From Salvia splendens (taxonomy: Eukaryota > Streptophyta > Magnoliopsida > Lamiales > Lamiaceae), in assembly GCF_004379255.2 (NCBI RefSeq), contig NW_024599208.1, positions 1 to 64,000 on the forward strand: a stretch of 64,000 nt of DNA. Direction: 5' to 3'. Positions 1 through 17,392 of the stretch are shown piece by piece. The stretch's first letter is position 1. Each line of letters opens with the position of its first letter. The translations under genes were made by a program, and so were the position numbers. The notes beneath the pieces were generated by a model. That model was given only the letters and a program-made list of their open reading frames with translations, was not told the DNA's origin and searched no databases.

Positions 1-118
1 CATGAATACAAAAGGATTCTTTTGTTTATATAAGATCATAAATATGTGTATTATGTGTTAAATTACTAACTATTCTTCAAAGTTAAATAAGTATACACAT
101 TTTATAGCAATGATAGAA

Positions 119-958
119 CCTCTTCAACGCTGCATTATAGTCTTGCTCTTCTTTGTAGTTGATATGCTTCGTCAAACCCGAATTTGTTCTTCAAGAGATC
201 GACCTTCATCAATGCAAAGCCGACTTGTTCATCAAATGTGAAACATAAACTTGCCACAGAAGAAAAATAGCAATAAATCGACAACCAATCTAGCCAACAA
301 TCTAATAAGTTTTTGATAAGCCATTAGATTCTGACCTTTTCTTTGCTCCCCGCACTCCCTGCGATCTTTGCAAACTGACCAAAGAGCTGACCAACAGCTC
401 CGGATGGCAGCAGAGACAAACACAGTTTCCCCTTTTTGGGGAGAGCAAACAAGACCTCTGCGGAAACATCAAAAGACATACAAACATTTTATCAATTGAA
501 AGATACAGTTTATATTTTCTCCCCAAAATCTCAAACTATTCATCAAACGAAAAAAATACTATGTTATATTCCAATGAGATCATCTGCACAATATGTATTA
601 TAAGTCTATTTTTTAATAAAATAAAAAATTAAGGGCCCCCAATTTAAATCAAGACATGTATAACAAATTCTATTCCAACCAGAAGAAAAATTAATTTCAA
701 CAAGAAAAATTTCACTTAAAAAAACTAAACTTACAGAATCCAGCGTGAAAGAAGGTAAATCGAGCTCCTGATTCTTCATGAGGGCAAGAATAAAAGGATC
801 GATGGATAAGTAGAGATTCTTCACCAAAACGGCGCCGTCGCAACCGCTGGGAATTTTGAGCAGAATTTTGGAAGTTCTCAGCGACATATCGGATTCTTTC
901 ACAGATGTTTTGACATAGTTGTGAGTATCACTTGCTTGTTGCTAATTTCCTCACCCAT
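119..958 (-). pseudogene. Alkenal double-bond reductase pseudogene, copy 1
   Basis: Decayed member of the plant NADP-dependent 2-alkenal (double-bond) reductase family, medium-chain dehydrogenase superfamily, which reduces C=C bonds of enals and phenylpropanoid aldehydes in the cytosol. Exon 1 is 735-958: the ATG is at 958, the reading frame breaks near 921-930, then come the family's N-terminal motifs KESDM and VLVKNLYLS, and a good GTAAGT donor follows at 734. Exon 2 is not found. A nucleotide-binding exon lies at about 337-460 (SPQKGETVFVSAA, GQLFGQFAKI) with frame changes, and the next exon at 119-203 starts VDLLKNKFGF and shifts frame. The C-terminal exon would lie left of the window or is lost. 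At least three frame breaks plus the missing exon make it non-functional. Family assignment is from recognised motifs; exon edges at the middle exon are approximate. Confidence 0.8.
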
Positions 959-1140
959 TTTGCCGTTAATTCTGGTGGAATTCTGGTGTTCAGCTTCATT
1001 GTTTTATATCTGAAAATCCCTAGAAAAGCTCTTGGCTAATTGAGTAGATGTTTGGGTTGTTGTGTAGTAGCGGCGCCTCTGTAGGAGAATCATAGGGAGC
1101 TCTAATTTTCTATGGAAGGGACATCTTTTTTTTTTATATT

Positions 1141-1905
1141 ATTTAGATCCGTGAACTTTAAAAATACAATTTGAGGTCCGTCAACTGTGAGTTAATATCA
1201 CTTTTTTACTATTTTCAAGTTTTTTTGGATGAAAATACGCTCAATCATATTTTTTAATTTAACCTATCACATACTCATATGGTTTTTTGTAAATGATAAT
1301 AAATAGCCTAAAGTGGACATATGATAAAGTAAGAGAGAGAATAACATAGAAGAGAGTCTTATCTACATTATTCTCTATCTTACTTTACCCTTTCTTCATT
1401 AATTATTTATTACTCCCTCTGTCCGTGAAACGTTTTCCAGTTTTTCCATTTTGGTCCGTACGTTATGTTGTCCACTTTGCTATTATTTTACTTTTTTGGT
1501 AAATGGTTCTCATATTCCACTAACTCATTACACTCACATTCTATTATAAATTCAATATTAAATATGGGACCTACATTCCACTAACTTCTTTCACTCACTT
1601 TTCTTTACATTTCTCAAAACACGTGCCGAATCAAACATGGACAACATTTTGCGGACGGAGGAAGTCTTCATTTGTTCAAAACGGAGTGCAGAAAATGAAA
1701 TGTGACAAAATTTCAGGGACGGAGGGAGTAGTTTAAAATATGTATAAAAAAATATGGGTATGTGATAAGTTTATTAAAAATATGTACCCGGTATTGAGGG
1801 TATTTTCATCCAAAAAACTTGAAAATAGTAAAAAAATATTTTAATTGATATTAACTCATAGTTGACAGACTTCAAATGATATTTTAAAGTTCACGGATCT
1901 AAAAT
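1141..1905. repeat. Long inverted repeat, probable TIR element, carrying a nested MITE
   Basis: The left arm (about 1141-1290, beginning ATTTAGATCCGTGAACTT) reappears in reverse complement at about 1738-1905. Both arms contain matching blocks such as GATGAAAATAC and ATCACATAC. Arms of about 150 bp separated by about 450 bp suggest a non-autonomous DNA transposon; no target duplication is clear. The central part is occupied by a Stowaway-like element, so this inverted repeat is older. No coding capacity is visible. Confidence 0.6.
1413..1728. mobile_element. Stowaway-like MITE (Tc1/mariner), 316 bp
   Basis: The ends are CTCCCTCTGTCCGTGAAA on the left and GGGACGGAGGGAG on the right, matching the plant Stowaway terminal consensus. 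The element is flanked by the expected TA dinucleotide target duplication at 1411-1412 and 1729-1730. It is inserted between the arms of a longer inverted repeat. It has no coding capacity and would have needed a mariner-like transposase in trans. Confidence 0.85.
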
Positions 1906-2370
1906 GATACATTAACAAAGTTCGTGGACTAATAAAATATTCCTTCTTCTCAATAATAGGCGGGGGTATTTTCTTCAGCAACCATTTAATTAAAAAACAA
2001 ATATTAACACCTAAAGCCCCTAACCAGCCGCAATTCTCCAACACTGAACACTTGAAAAAAGATCCAATTACGTGGGCCCACCAGGCCATATAAGGGAAAC
2101 TGAACGAGTCTCAGTTTGTATTTTCTTTTATGACTTTAGGTTATGGCTGGCAAAATTTATTGTATTTATAGATCATTAGGTTATTAAGTTCACTACATTT
2201 GACTCATTCACGCACAACATTTGTAAAGTTGTTTCAATACTTTCAATATTTTTCGTAAAAATGCGACACAATATTAGACTTATTATTTATTTAGTTTGAC
2301 TTAAAGTTTAAATTTTGTCTGCATATTTATTTAAAAAGATATTTTGAACCACAGTTTAAAGATTTTGTCC

Positions 2371-2786
2371 ACTTAGGTAGAGTACTTGTATTTTAAAGTC
2401 TAAAATTAGGCTTGTATATTTAAAACATATTTTGTCCTATACATTAATAAATTTTGTCAATTAGATAGAGTACTTGTATTTTAAAGTCTAAATTAGGCTC
2501 CTATATTAAAAAAACATTTTCATCCTATACATTAATAATTAGTAGAGTACTTGTATTTTAAAGTTCCAAAATTAGGCTCGTATATTAAAAAAACATATTT
2601 TGTCCTATACATTAATAGATTTTGTCAATTAGGTAGAGTACTTTTATTTTCAAGTCTAATATTAGGCTCGTATATTAAAAACATATTTTTATCCTATACA
2701 TTAATAATTAGTAGAGTACTTGTATTTTAAAGTCCAAAATTAGGCTCGCATATTAAAAAAAACATATTTTGTCCTATACAATAATA
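2371..2786. repeat. Tandem repeat, five units in alternating spacing
   Basis: Five copies of a block starting GTAGAGTACTTGTATTTTAA followed by AATTAGGCTCGTATATT and CCTATACATTAATA. Successive copies start near 2377, 2464, 2538, 2630 and 2707, so spacing alternates between about 90 and 75 bp and the real repeat is a dimer of about 166 bp. The longer unit contains an extra ATTTTGTCAATTAG segment. No gene is seen here. Confidence 0.75.
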
Positions 2787-5281
<2,495 letters not shown>

Positions 5282-7697
5282 TCAATTTGGTCCTATCGAT
5301 CTTGATTTAATGGACGGTGACGATTGATTTGTGTATTAATTTATATCTAAAATAATTTATGTTAGCTTCAATAAAGAATTACCATTTTTATACATGTTAG
5401 AAACTAGAAACTAAGAGATGAAACTTCTTTTTTCTACTTTGAAGAATAAATCAAAGGCAACATTGAAATTTTCTTTGCTTAAAATTATTTAATTCATTAA
5501 AAAAAATTCTCGATGACCTAGTCAAGAGAAATCGACGCTTGAATACACTAGTCAAAGGGATAGAACTTTTGAATTTGAGTGAAAGTAATGCCACTGAATA
5601 GTTCACATTTCGATCTCATACTTTGCATTCAGTCACAGCAGGAGATGTTGTTAGATACACAATAATTTATTATTCTTGAATTATAATATTTTAAAATTAA
5701 TATTTCCATGTTGAAATTTTGTATAATAGTATAGTTTTATCATCTTTCAACCACCATTATATGGGCTTAAATTAAACTAAAATATCACAGTCTTCTAAAC
5801 GTTATATGTTGCATTCTTATCGAGGAACATGTGTCAAAAAGACTTCAACGACGTCCCTTAATGATGTATTATGTATTTTTAAACTAACATTATAATTATG
5901 AATCAAAATTTTATCTCTCATTAAAGTACTCTAAGATAAGTTGAGAACACAAATTTCCTATCCAATTTATATTCTGAATCCGCCGGCAATGGTTGATCAA
6001 TTATTGATATTTATTGTACTAGTATTATATTAGTATTACTCCTACGCAGTCATTTTGTTATTCAAGGTCTGCTGCTATAAATCCAACATTTATTTTTCAC
6101 AAGCATGGTCAATTTTATAGTACTCCTCGGACCATCCCCACACATCTAAAAATAAACGTATTTCACGCTTGGTTAAAGAAAATTATTCCTTTCAATTTAT
6201 TGCACTTCCAAATTTTCAACACATAATAGGAAGCAATTTTTTTCCAACACATATTGTTTTATAAAGGGATGTCGGTCTCAAAAATCATCGAAATTAGGCC
6301 AAGATTTAGTATTTCCCAATAACTTAAAAAATGGTTTAAAATATAACAAACTTTACACTTAATTTGTTTGTTAGTACTACTATTTCCCATGGCAGGTCAA
6401 TCACCATATCCAACCAACTTCCAAGCATTTTTTATCTTACTTGGCACTTACTAAATCATTGTGATTTTCATTGTAGCTTTTCAATGTTTATCTAAAATAT
6501 TATAAACACTTCACGGTTGCCCACGTATAATAAGATTTTTTCTGAAAATATCATATTTGTGCCGAGTTGTGAAATAACAATAAAATGTAAAGTTTGTGAT
6601 AATTTAGACTATTTTTAATGTTCTTGGGAAAAACTAATACTTGGAAAATTTCATGATATTATATGTCAAGATCACTTCAATTTAGAATATAAACAAAACA
6701 AAACACATAATGAAAAATGGAGGGAAACACGCAGATTGTATCGAAAGACTACGTGAAGGGTTTGATAAAGGAATCAGATTTTATTCTGAAAGCCTCATAA
6801 ATCAAACGGAATATTCCCAACGGTGCCTTTTTGGTGAAGGAAAAGGGAAAACACGGACCTCACCGGGGGGCAAAAGAGTCAATATAATTGCGCTTCACCG
6901 GGGGTAAAATTAGGGTTGGCCCGATTTGTTTGACTCCTAATTCAACACTTCATTGATTATTTTATAATATAGATAACTAAAAAAATAACTTTCAATTTTA
7001 TATTAAATATATAAATTATATACTAAATTTTATTAATATAATAATAGATAAAATAAATTGGAAACTTCAAATTCACTAAGAAAAACATTTAAAATTCTAA
7101 AATATGCTTTGAAATTTCTTGATGTTTATGTTTTATTTTGCATAAATCTCAATAGTATTTAATCGTGTTTATGTTTGAATTTAAGCATATATCTCAAATT
7201 CAATTTTATTAAATGTTTTACATTTTATAAATATAACTAATTTTCAACATTATTTGATTGATTAAATTTATCGGTAGCAAACCGATTAACCCGTTGGGCT
7301 AGCCCGAAACCCGAGTTTTTAGGGTTAGGGTTGAACTTCTATAACCTGAAAAAAACCAGTACTTGATTAACCCGCACCTGAGTGACCCATAACTCAGGGG
7401 CAAGGTTGGCCTGAAACCCGCTGGGCCGACCCGATTGACAACCCTACCAGAGACGTCTATGGAAGTTAAAATTCAGAAATCTCGTATTTTGACTAAGTTT
7501 TATAATAAATATATTAAATAGAAAATGAAATAATGAGAGCCATGAATAGTGAAGAGAAGAGATAAATAAGAAATGGAGGATTAGAGGTGCTACCTGTTTA
7601 AATTAATAACAGTACATCAAATTCATGATCATATATTTATAATTCATGATTATAGCCTTATTTAAGTCCTTCCTTGTTTCCGATGGTAAAAACAGAA
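5282..7697. other. Intergenic DNA, no gene recognised
   Basis: About 2.4 kb with no ORF of recognisable family. It is AT-rich for the most part. At 7260-7450 lies a moderately GC-rich patch with repeated phrases of the type AACCCG and GGGCT and two telomere-like TTAGGGT units (7315-7335), a pattern seen in dispersed plant repeats. At 6855-6905 a CACCGGGGG phrase occurs twice, about 40 bp apart. Confidence 0.5.
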
Positions 7698-10512
<2,815 letters not shown>

Positions 10513-10515
10513 GAA

Positions 10516-10529
10516 TGGTATCAGAGCAA
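10516..10529 (+). other. Primer binding site (tRNA-iMet)
   Basis: TGGTATCAGAGCAA lies three bases after the LTR end CA at 10511-10512. The first 12 bases match the complement of the plant initiator tRNA-Met 3' end, the usual primer for chromovirus-type gypsy elements. Confidence 0.85.
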
Positions 10530-10761
10530 TTTTTCCTTCCGCTCTGGACCGAGAGTCTTTTATTCAATCTAGTCTAGACTCGTTTCGCTAGACTAAAAGA
10601 GTATTCATCGAGGGCTCAACATTCCGTCTCGCCGCGCTCAACAAAAGAGAAGGTAAAATGTTTTGAAATGTGAAATGTTTATGCAATTGATGTTAGATGT
10701 GATAATGAATGAAGTACGATTGATAATATTATGATATAAGCAAATTTCAGGACGAAATTTC

Positions 10762-10839
10762 TGTTAAGGTGGGTAGAATGTAACGCCCGTACTTTTTATG
10801 AAAGAATGACGACGATATTGCTATATTTAGCATGACGAA
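10762..10839 (+). repeat. Polypurine tract and truncated 3' LTR
   Basis: The tract AAGGTGGGTAGAA precedes TGTAACGCCCGTAC at 10779, a second copy of the 5' LTR start. Identity with 7878-7938 is nearly complete for about 60 bp, then stops at a GACGAA that is also present in the minus-strand element's LTR at about 20030, marking a recombination junction. Confidence 0.8.
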
Positions 10840-12985
10840 AGTGTGGCCACACTATTCACCCACGAGACCGACCGACTAGCAAGGACGGCTCACGATCCCA
10901 CCTGTGTACACTAGCCTGATAGGGTTTGCGGCCTTGCGGCCCAACTCAGACCCGAATTCGTTTAACATAGCCCTATAGCCTAATGGAGCGAACTCACAAA
11001 CTAGGCATCAAGCAACAATCTCAACATAGCCCTATAGCCTAATGGAGCAAACTCACAAACTAGGCATCAGGCGACAATCTTATCATCAAAATAAACATGG
11101 CATGACATAACAATTTAAACCACCTTTATTCCACCATAATCATACTTTTGAAAGTGTAAAAGAGTTTAGCAATAGAAAGCCCACCTCAACTGCTTAATTC
11201 TCAAGTACTTTCTCCCCCTTGGTATCACGATTCACTTGCGAGAATTCACCTTTAGAATTTTGATAATACATAAATCAACACACTTTTCAAATAAATAAAA
11301 TGCATGCATCCTATGTCTCCAATTATTTTCTCGATCAAGATTATAAACTTTCTTAATTAGAAACTTAGGTACTTCGATTAACTCCGAGCGATCAAGCACC
11401 AACAAATCGCATAAAAGACAGGCATAAACCAATTAAATAAACCAATTAAATTAAATGGGGCAAAAGGGAGTAAGAAAAACGAACTAAAATACTCCATCGT
11501 ACACGTACACATATACTCTTATCCCTTTCTACTTTAGTATAAAATACTAATGGTATTAGATGATAAAACAATTTAGAAACACATATTCCCATTCTACACT
11601 ATACGTGTACACGTATACTCTTCCACCACTATTTTAAAACCATCATCAATTATTAAAGTAATATATATATATATATATAAATTCCAATGCTTCTTCCCCT
11701 TTTTGACAAACACAAATACGGTCTCAAATTCAAACTTTGGAAAAACGTCTTCAACTAATAATAAAAAAATGTTTTACAGTAATGAAATCAACACTTCTTC
11801 TTTTCAGATCCGTCGTTCTCCCTTTCTCTCTCAATCCCCCTTTTCTTCTTCCCCAAATTTAAACTCAAGCAGAAACGAATGAAACAAAGATAAAACCCCA
11901 ATTGACGGACACTCTCTTCTCGCGCCATCGCCTCCACGAGCAGCCGCTCCATCATCGTTTCCAGCGCCGCGACCAGAGTTGTCCGATGGTTTGGCATATC
12001 CGTTTCCATTCCCGAAACAGCCCCGATTTACCCCGAAGCTAAGTTCTTACTTGATTCTGATTCGTTAAATGTTCAATCTTTTATTCGGTTTTGTTTTTAT
12101 TACCAGATTATTAGATTGGTTACGGAGCTTATGAGATGCACAAAATTGAGGCTATTGTAGAGGGGAATTGATGTACCTTTGGGGAGAAGAAATTGCCTAG
12201 TAGCAAAAGAAATTGGATTCACGGCAAGTTTTGCTTTTCCTCTCAAACTGTGATGCCAAGCAATTGTGTCACGAGTAAATAAATTGCGATTTTGAACTCG
12301 CCAGTTGCAAAAGCAAGAAGATTGAATGAGTTTGAAGATTACCTTGAATAGAAGTTGAAAGAATAGGTCTTGGTTTCTTGCTGCAGAGAACGATTAGAAG
12401 AGAAACTAATTGGGGAGTGCATAATATAGAGGGAGGGTATTAAAAGATATGGGAGAGATTTAGGAAGTGGGGAGGAAACGGTTTTAACGTGGGTTAAGGC
12501 GGTGGAATTCTAATTCTTCTTCTTTTCTTTTTTTATTAATTTGAATTTGTTTGGTATTTATTTACAGATCACGGAGGAGAAAAGTCTCATCACGGAGGAG
12601 GAAAATCTCTGCAGAATCTTTAATTAAAAAATTTGGATTAATGCAGCTCGGTGACCAAGTCAACAGGGAGAAGATTTAGTTAAATTAGTTTAATTCGTGG
12701 TCCCTTTGTATTTTATTTAAATTGTGCATCCACAATTTATTTATCATGGACTGAGTTTTTATATCACTTATTCAATATTTTTGATCCAACTCGCAGATTG
12801 AGGCCAATATATTTATTCCTCACGGAAAGGAATTATTTTAAATCCGCTCAGTAATTTATTTCGCAAATCCCCAGTCTAGCCACAATTCCACTCAACAATT
12901 AATTCACGGACTTCGCAATATTAATAGCATTAAATGCAAGTACTTTAGGGTTCAAAAATTAGGTTTAGAAAAACGGGGCGTTACA
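10834..12985 (-). repeat. 3' LTR, truncated at its outer end
   Basis: On the minus strand it starts TGTAACGCCCCG at 12985, right after the polypurine tract AAGGTTGGTAGGA (12986-12998). It matches 20030-22066 closely. The outer terminal part (equivalent to 19477-20030) is missing where it joins the plus-strand element. It includes the perfect palindrome GTGTGGCCACAC at 10841. Confidence 0.85.
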
Positions 12986-13039
12986 TCCTACCAACCTTAA
13001 CAGAAATTTCGTCCCGAAATTTGTTACCCTCAAGTAAAG

Positions 13040-14330
13040 AGTTCTGGGTACAATTCCATCATCTTGTCCTCATTCTCTCACGTGGCTTCTCCATGCCCAT
13101 GATTTTTCCAAAGTACTTCGACACAAGCAACATGTTTATTTCTCACATTCTGGATCTTTCGGTCCAAAATAGATTGGGGTCTCACCTCGTAGCTCAAGTC
13201 TGGATTCAAGGCGACTTCTTCGTATTGGATCACGCGTTTCGGGTCGAACACGTATTTCCGTAACTGTGACACATGGAAAACGGTGTGCAAATTCCCAAGG
13301 TTTGGTGATAGCGTCAATCGGTATGCAACAGGGCCCACTCCTTCAAGAATTTCGTAAGGCCCAATAAATCACGGCTTCAATTTTCCCTTGACGCCAAAAC
13401 GTGTTGTCCCTTTTGATGAGGATACCTTCAGGAAAACTTTATCGCCAGCTTGGAGTTGTAGGGTAGTTCGTCGGACATTCGCGTATGGTTTCTGTCTGTC
13501 TTGAACTTCTTTTATCCTTTCACGAATTTGCCGAACGATTCCCACCATCTCTTCAACTGCTTCGGGTCCAAGTATTCTTCTCTCGCCAACTTTGTCCCAG
13601 TAGAGTGGCGATCTACACTTTTTCCCGTAATGCCTCATACGGCGCCATGTTTATCGTTGTATAAAAACTGTTGTTGTAGGTGAACTCAATCAATGGTAGT
13701 GCTACCTCCCAGCTTCCTCCTCGGTTGAGTACCACGACTCTCAACATATCCTCGAGAGTTTGGCTCGTTCTTTCGGACTGCTCATCGGTTTGCGGGTGAA
13801 ACGTTGTGCTGAAGTTCAATTTAGTTCCAAGCTCTTTCTGTAGACTTATCCAAAATCTTGAGGTGAATTTTAAGTGCGCACTCTTGGTAAGTCGATCTAT
13901 AATTACCCAATTAGTGGTGTTTCCTCTCAGAGTCCTCGACAATCCCGTCACGAAATCCATGGCGATGTGCTCCCATTTCCCCTCAGGAATCTCTAGTGGT
14001 TGTAACTTCCCATACGGTCGTTGATGTAGAATCTTCACTTGCTGGCAGACTAAACATCTCTCAACAAATGACGTTATATCCCTCTTCATACCATTCCATC
14101 AAAAGGACTTCTTCAGATCTTGATACATTTTCGTATTCCTAGGTTGGCGGTGTAAGGAGTCTCATGTGCTTCACTCATAACTTCGTTTTTGAGTTCCTCG
14201 TTATTCGGTATGCATAGTCTTCCTTCGAAAGTAAGGGCATTGTCACCTTCTTCGCTAAAATTCCCAGATTCGCCAGTTCGCACCTCTAAACGAATCTCCA
14301 CTAATTTCGCATACATCCGTTGTGCTTCAA
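13040..14330 (-). pseudogene. Integrase with partial chromodomain (Tekay-type), broken
   Basis: Integrase inserts the retrotransposon cDNA; a C-terminal chromodomain in this clade targets heterochromatin. Seen here in order: zinc-finger end CLVCQQVK (near 14040), first catalytic aspartate in MDFVTGLSR (about 13950), the glutamate region HPQTDEQSERTSQTLEDML (about 13750-13800), GKKCRSPLYWD, then GPVAYRLTL, VFHVSQLRKYVFDP and the chromodomain start VLWKNHGHGEAT (about 13080). Frame changes occur near 14090-14110 and 13613-13640, and stops lie near 14330, 14100 and 13340. Compared with the copy at 59044-60238 it lacks the stretch holding the second catalytic aspartate (SDRDTRF), so it is also internally deleted. 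Confidence 0.85.
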
Positions 14331-14337
14331 TAACTCT

Positions 14338-14889
14338 CTACCTTAGATCAGGTTCAACAACTAAGGTGGCGATTCGGGCTTCCACTGTTCCAAGTGCCCT
14401 CACCACTTCCAAACGCATCTTGCTGAACTCGCGAATCAGGCTTTTCTCTTTGGTGAGAAAAGTAGCCAGTTGGGAATGGTCCTTCCGGTTCAAAGCATCT
14501 GCCACTACATTTGCTTTGCCGGGGTGGTAGTTGATGCCACAATCGTAGTCTTTCACCAACTCGAGTCATCTTCGTTGCCGAATGTTCAAATCTTTCTGCT
14601 CGAAGAAATACTTTAGGCTTTTGTGGTCCGTAAAGATCTCACATCGAACTCCGTAGAGATGATGTCTCCAAATCTTTAAGGCGTGTACTACCGCTGCTAA
14701 CTCCAAGTCGTGGGTTGGATAGTTCAACTCGTGTGGCCTCAATTGTCGTGACGCGTAAGCAATCACTTTGCTGTTTTGCATCAACACACATCCAAGTCCC
14801 ACCTTCGAAGCTTTAGTGTATACCACGTAGTTCACTCCAGGCCCTGGCTCGGCTAGAATCGGTGCACTAGTTAGCTTCTCCTTCAACAA
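14338..14889 (-). pseudogene. RNase H domain of the minus-strand Tekay-type element
   Basis: Degrades the RNA strand during reverse transcription. Motifs: [13 protein letters not shown] (the family's usual aspartate in YTDAS is a lysine here), [47 protein letters not shown], then [20 protein letters not shown]. In-frame stops separate it from RT (about 14890, where the sister copy has glutamine) and split it at about 14560 (sister copy has tryptophan). Both are compatible with C-to-T or G-to-A change. Confidence 0.85.
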
Positions 14890-15854
14890 TTAGAAACTTG
14901 CCTCACACTCCGGGGTCCAATTGACTTTTGCCCTCTTCTTGAGTTGTTGGTTCATGGGTCTCGCTATCTTGGAGAATACATCTATAAACCCTCGGTAGTA
15001 TCCTGCCAAGCCTAGGAAACTCCGAATCTCGTTTGGTGTTGAAGGTGCTTTCCATTGCTGTACCGCCTTAACCTTGGCGGGGTCCACTCGAATTCCTTCT
15101 GCCGACACAAAGTGACCAAGGAAGTTCACTTCCTTAAGCCAAAACTCACACTTGCTGAATTTGGCATATAGTTTCTCACTCCTCAACGGCTCCAAAGTGA
15201 TTCACAGGTGTTCCTCGTGTTCCTTCTCATCCTTCGAGTAGACGAGTACATCATCTATGAAGACCAAAACGAATTTATCCAAATATGGATGAAATACTCG
15301 ATTCATTAAATCCATGAATACTGCAGGTGCATTCGTCAATCCAAACGGCATTACCACAAACTCATAGTGACCATATCTTGTGCGAAAAGCAGTCTTCGGT
15401 ATGTCCTCTCTTCGGACTCTCAATTGATGGTATCCGGACCTTAAGTCCATCTTTGAGAACACACCGACTCCTCGAAGTTGATCGAATAGGTCACCTATCC
15501 TCGGCAGTGGATATTAGTTCTTGAGGTCATTTTGTTCAACTCTCTATAGTCAATACACATTCTCATCGACCCATCTTTCTTCTTCACAAAAAGCACAGTC
15601 GCGCCCCACGGTGAAACACTGAGTCTAATGAAACCCAAGTCCATGAGTTCGTGAAGTTGTATCTTGAGTTCCTCCAACTCTTTAGGCGCAATTCGATATG
15701 GGGCCTTGAACACCGGTGTCGACCCTGGCTCTAGGTCGATTATGAACTCCAATTGTCGATCTGGCGGTGGGCCATGCAAAGCTTCAGGAAAAAAAAATGT
15801 CTGGAAATTCTCGTACCACGGCAACAGCCTCCACTTTCCTTTCTTCTTTTCCAT
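14890..15854 (-). pseudogene. Reverse transcriptase domain of the minus-strand Tekay-type element
   Basis: Begins around [18 protein letters not shown] and [13 protein letters not shown], then [42 protein letters not shown], the catalytic [11 protein letters not shown] (about 15220-15255) and the connection segment [11 protein letters not shown] and [13 protein letters not shown]. The frame changes at about 15480-15500 and there is a TGA at 15199-15201 just after EEHL. Gypsy RT of usual length with all core motifs visible, but non-functional. Confidence 0.9.
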
Positions 15855-16353
15855 CTCCTTGTAGATAGACCAGATAGACAGGACGCCCTTTCCTCAACAT
15901 CGTAGTGGCTTGGAATACGGAGATGATAGACGTTTTTCTGTTCATCGTGATTCCATGATACACGATTGGTTCCTTTCCAGGGACTTGTAATGATATTTGT
16001 CTCTCCTTGCAACGAATAGTAGCAAAATTGGCAGTTAACCAATCCATTTCCAAGATTATATCGATATTCCACATTGCCATGACTTGTAGGTTGTGCGTGA
16101 CTAGCTTAAGTTCTCCCATAAAAATTTCTACATTCGAGCATGTTCGAGAAATCTCTATTACCCCTCCCACTGGTGAGGTCACCATCATCTTATGCTCAGA
16201 TTTATTAGCAGGCACACATAGTTCTGATATGAAAGGATGCGATGCGCCCGTATCAAACAATACAACAATAGATGTATCGAGGAGTTTGCCCATACATGCC
16301 AAGTTTCCGTTTTCGTGACTCCCTTGTTCAGTCTTGGGTTGTTTAGAAATCAA
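15784..16353 (-). pseudogene. Aspartic protease region of the minus-strand Tekay-type element
   Basis: Carries the retropepsin motif FDTGASHPFI (about 16230-16260), preceded by LDTSIVVL and followed by EMDWL, the usual C-terminal end of the gypsy protease fold (ILGMDWL in relatives). It then runs into [15 protein letters not shown], the linker to RT. It lies in a different frame from both gag and RT, so the polyprotein is broken on both sides. Confidence 0.85.
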
Positions 16354-16359
16354 CGCATA

Positions 16360-17392
16360 TGCTCTAAGGAGGGAAGTCTTGGGTGGTGAAGTTGTTGTTG
16401 TCGCGAAGGTTGATCACGATTCACCCTTGGTTCCGCTAGTGGTGCCCTCGGCTGCTGACGGAATCCTTGATTGTTCTGCCTTGACCCCATCCCCACATTC
16501 TTGCTCAGACACTCTTTAGGGAAGTGGCCATTTCCTCCACAATCAAAGCACTTAGTAGTGTTCTGCATTTTACACTCTCTGGAATGGTACTTGGAGCACA
16601 CATTGCATTGTGGTGGTCTAGGTCGGAAGTCACCCCTCTAGTTAGAGAAATTTTGTCTGCCCCCATACTGTGGTCGGTTTTGGGTGGGCTGGTACCTCTT
16701 GTTTTCATAGTGGGTCCTATTCCCATCCCACTTTCTCTTCTCTCGAGAATAATGTGGTGGAGGCAGTGCCAGTGTAGTGTTTCACATCGCCCTCTCCTTG
16801 GGCATAGTTGCCTCAACATCTAGTGCGAGGGCCAACGCTTCCGCGTATGTAAGTCTCCCACGACTAGCTAATGCCATCTTTATCTCATGCCTTAGACCCT
16901 CACGGAACTTATCAGTTAGCTTCTCGTCGGTGTCAACTTGTTCAGGTGCATACCGAGTCATATCGCAGAGTGCGGTCATATTCAGTCACCGACATAAGCC
17001 CTTGGGTTAAGTTGTAAAACTCAGCTGCATTTGCCTTTCAGTAGCTCTTTGGTACGTACTTGTTATATATCGCCTCCTTAAAGTTCTCCCAAGTCATTCT
17101 ACCCACTTGATCTCGTGGTGTGGTCTTCATCTTGGTATCCCACCAGAAGTCAGCTGACCTTGTCAATTGGTAAGTCACACAAGTCATTCATTCCGCATCG
17201 TTGCACATCAAAATCATGAAAATACGCTCCAATTCGCGTATCCAACTCTCAGCCCTTTTCCGGCTCTCCCATTCCATCGAAGACGGGTGGTTTTTGTTTT
17301 AAGAACATCTTCACAATTTCTCGGTCTACTGGAGGCGGAGGAGGTGGTGGTGATGGTGCTTGCACGCGTTTCTCTTTTCGATTGTTTACCAT
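16360..17392 (-). pseudogene. Gag of the minus-strand Tekay-type element
   Basis: The ATG at 17392 opens a proline-rich N-terminus and the typical KMFLKQKPPVFDG stretch. The gag core is at 16782-16979 (KLTDKFREGLRHEIK, LTYAEALALALDVEA). The nucleocapsid end has the zinc knuckle CFDCGGNGHFPKEC (CX2CX4HX4C, about 16510-16555), with an upstream CSKYHSREC. At least one frameshift lies between 16980 and 17250, and a stop interrupts the N-terminal part. Gag would form the virus-like particle. Confidence 0.85.

Noticed and set aside
7311..7335. Telomere-like TTTAGGG-type run
   Set aside because: Only about two units, embedded in a dispersed-repeat-like segment; too short to call an interstitial telomere.
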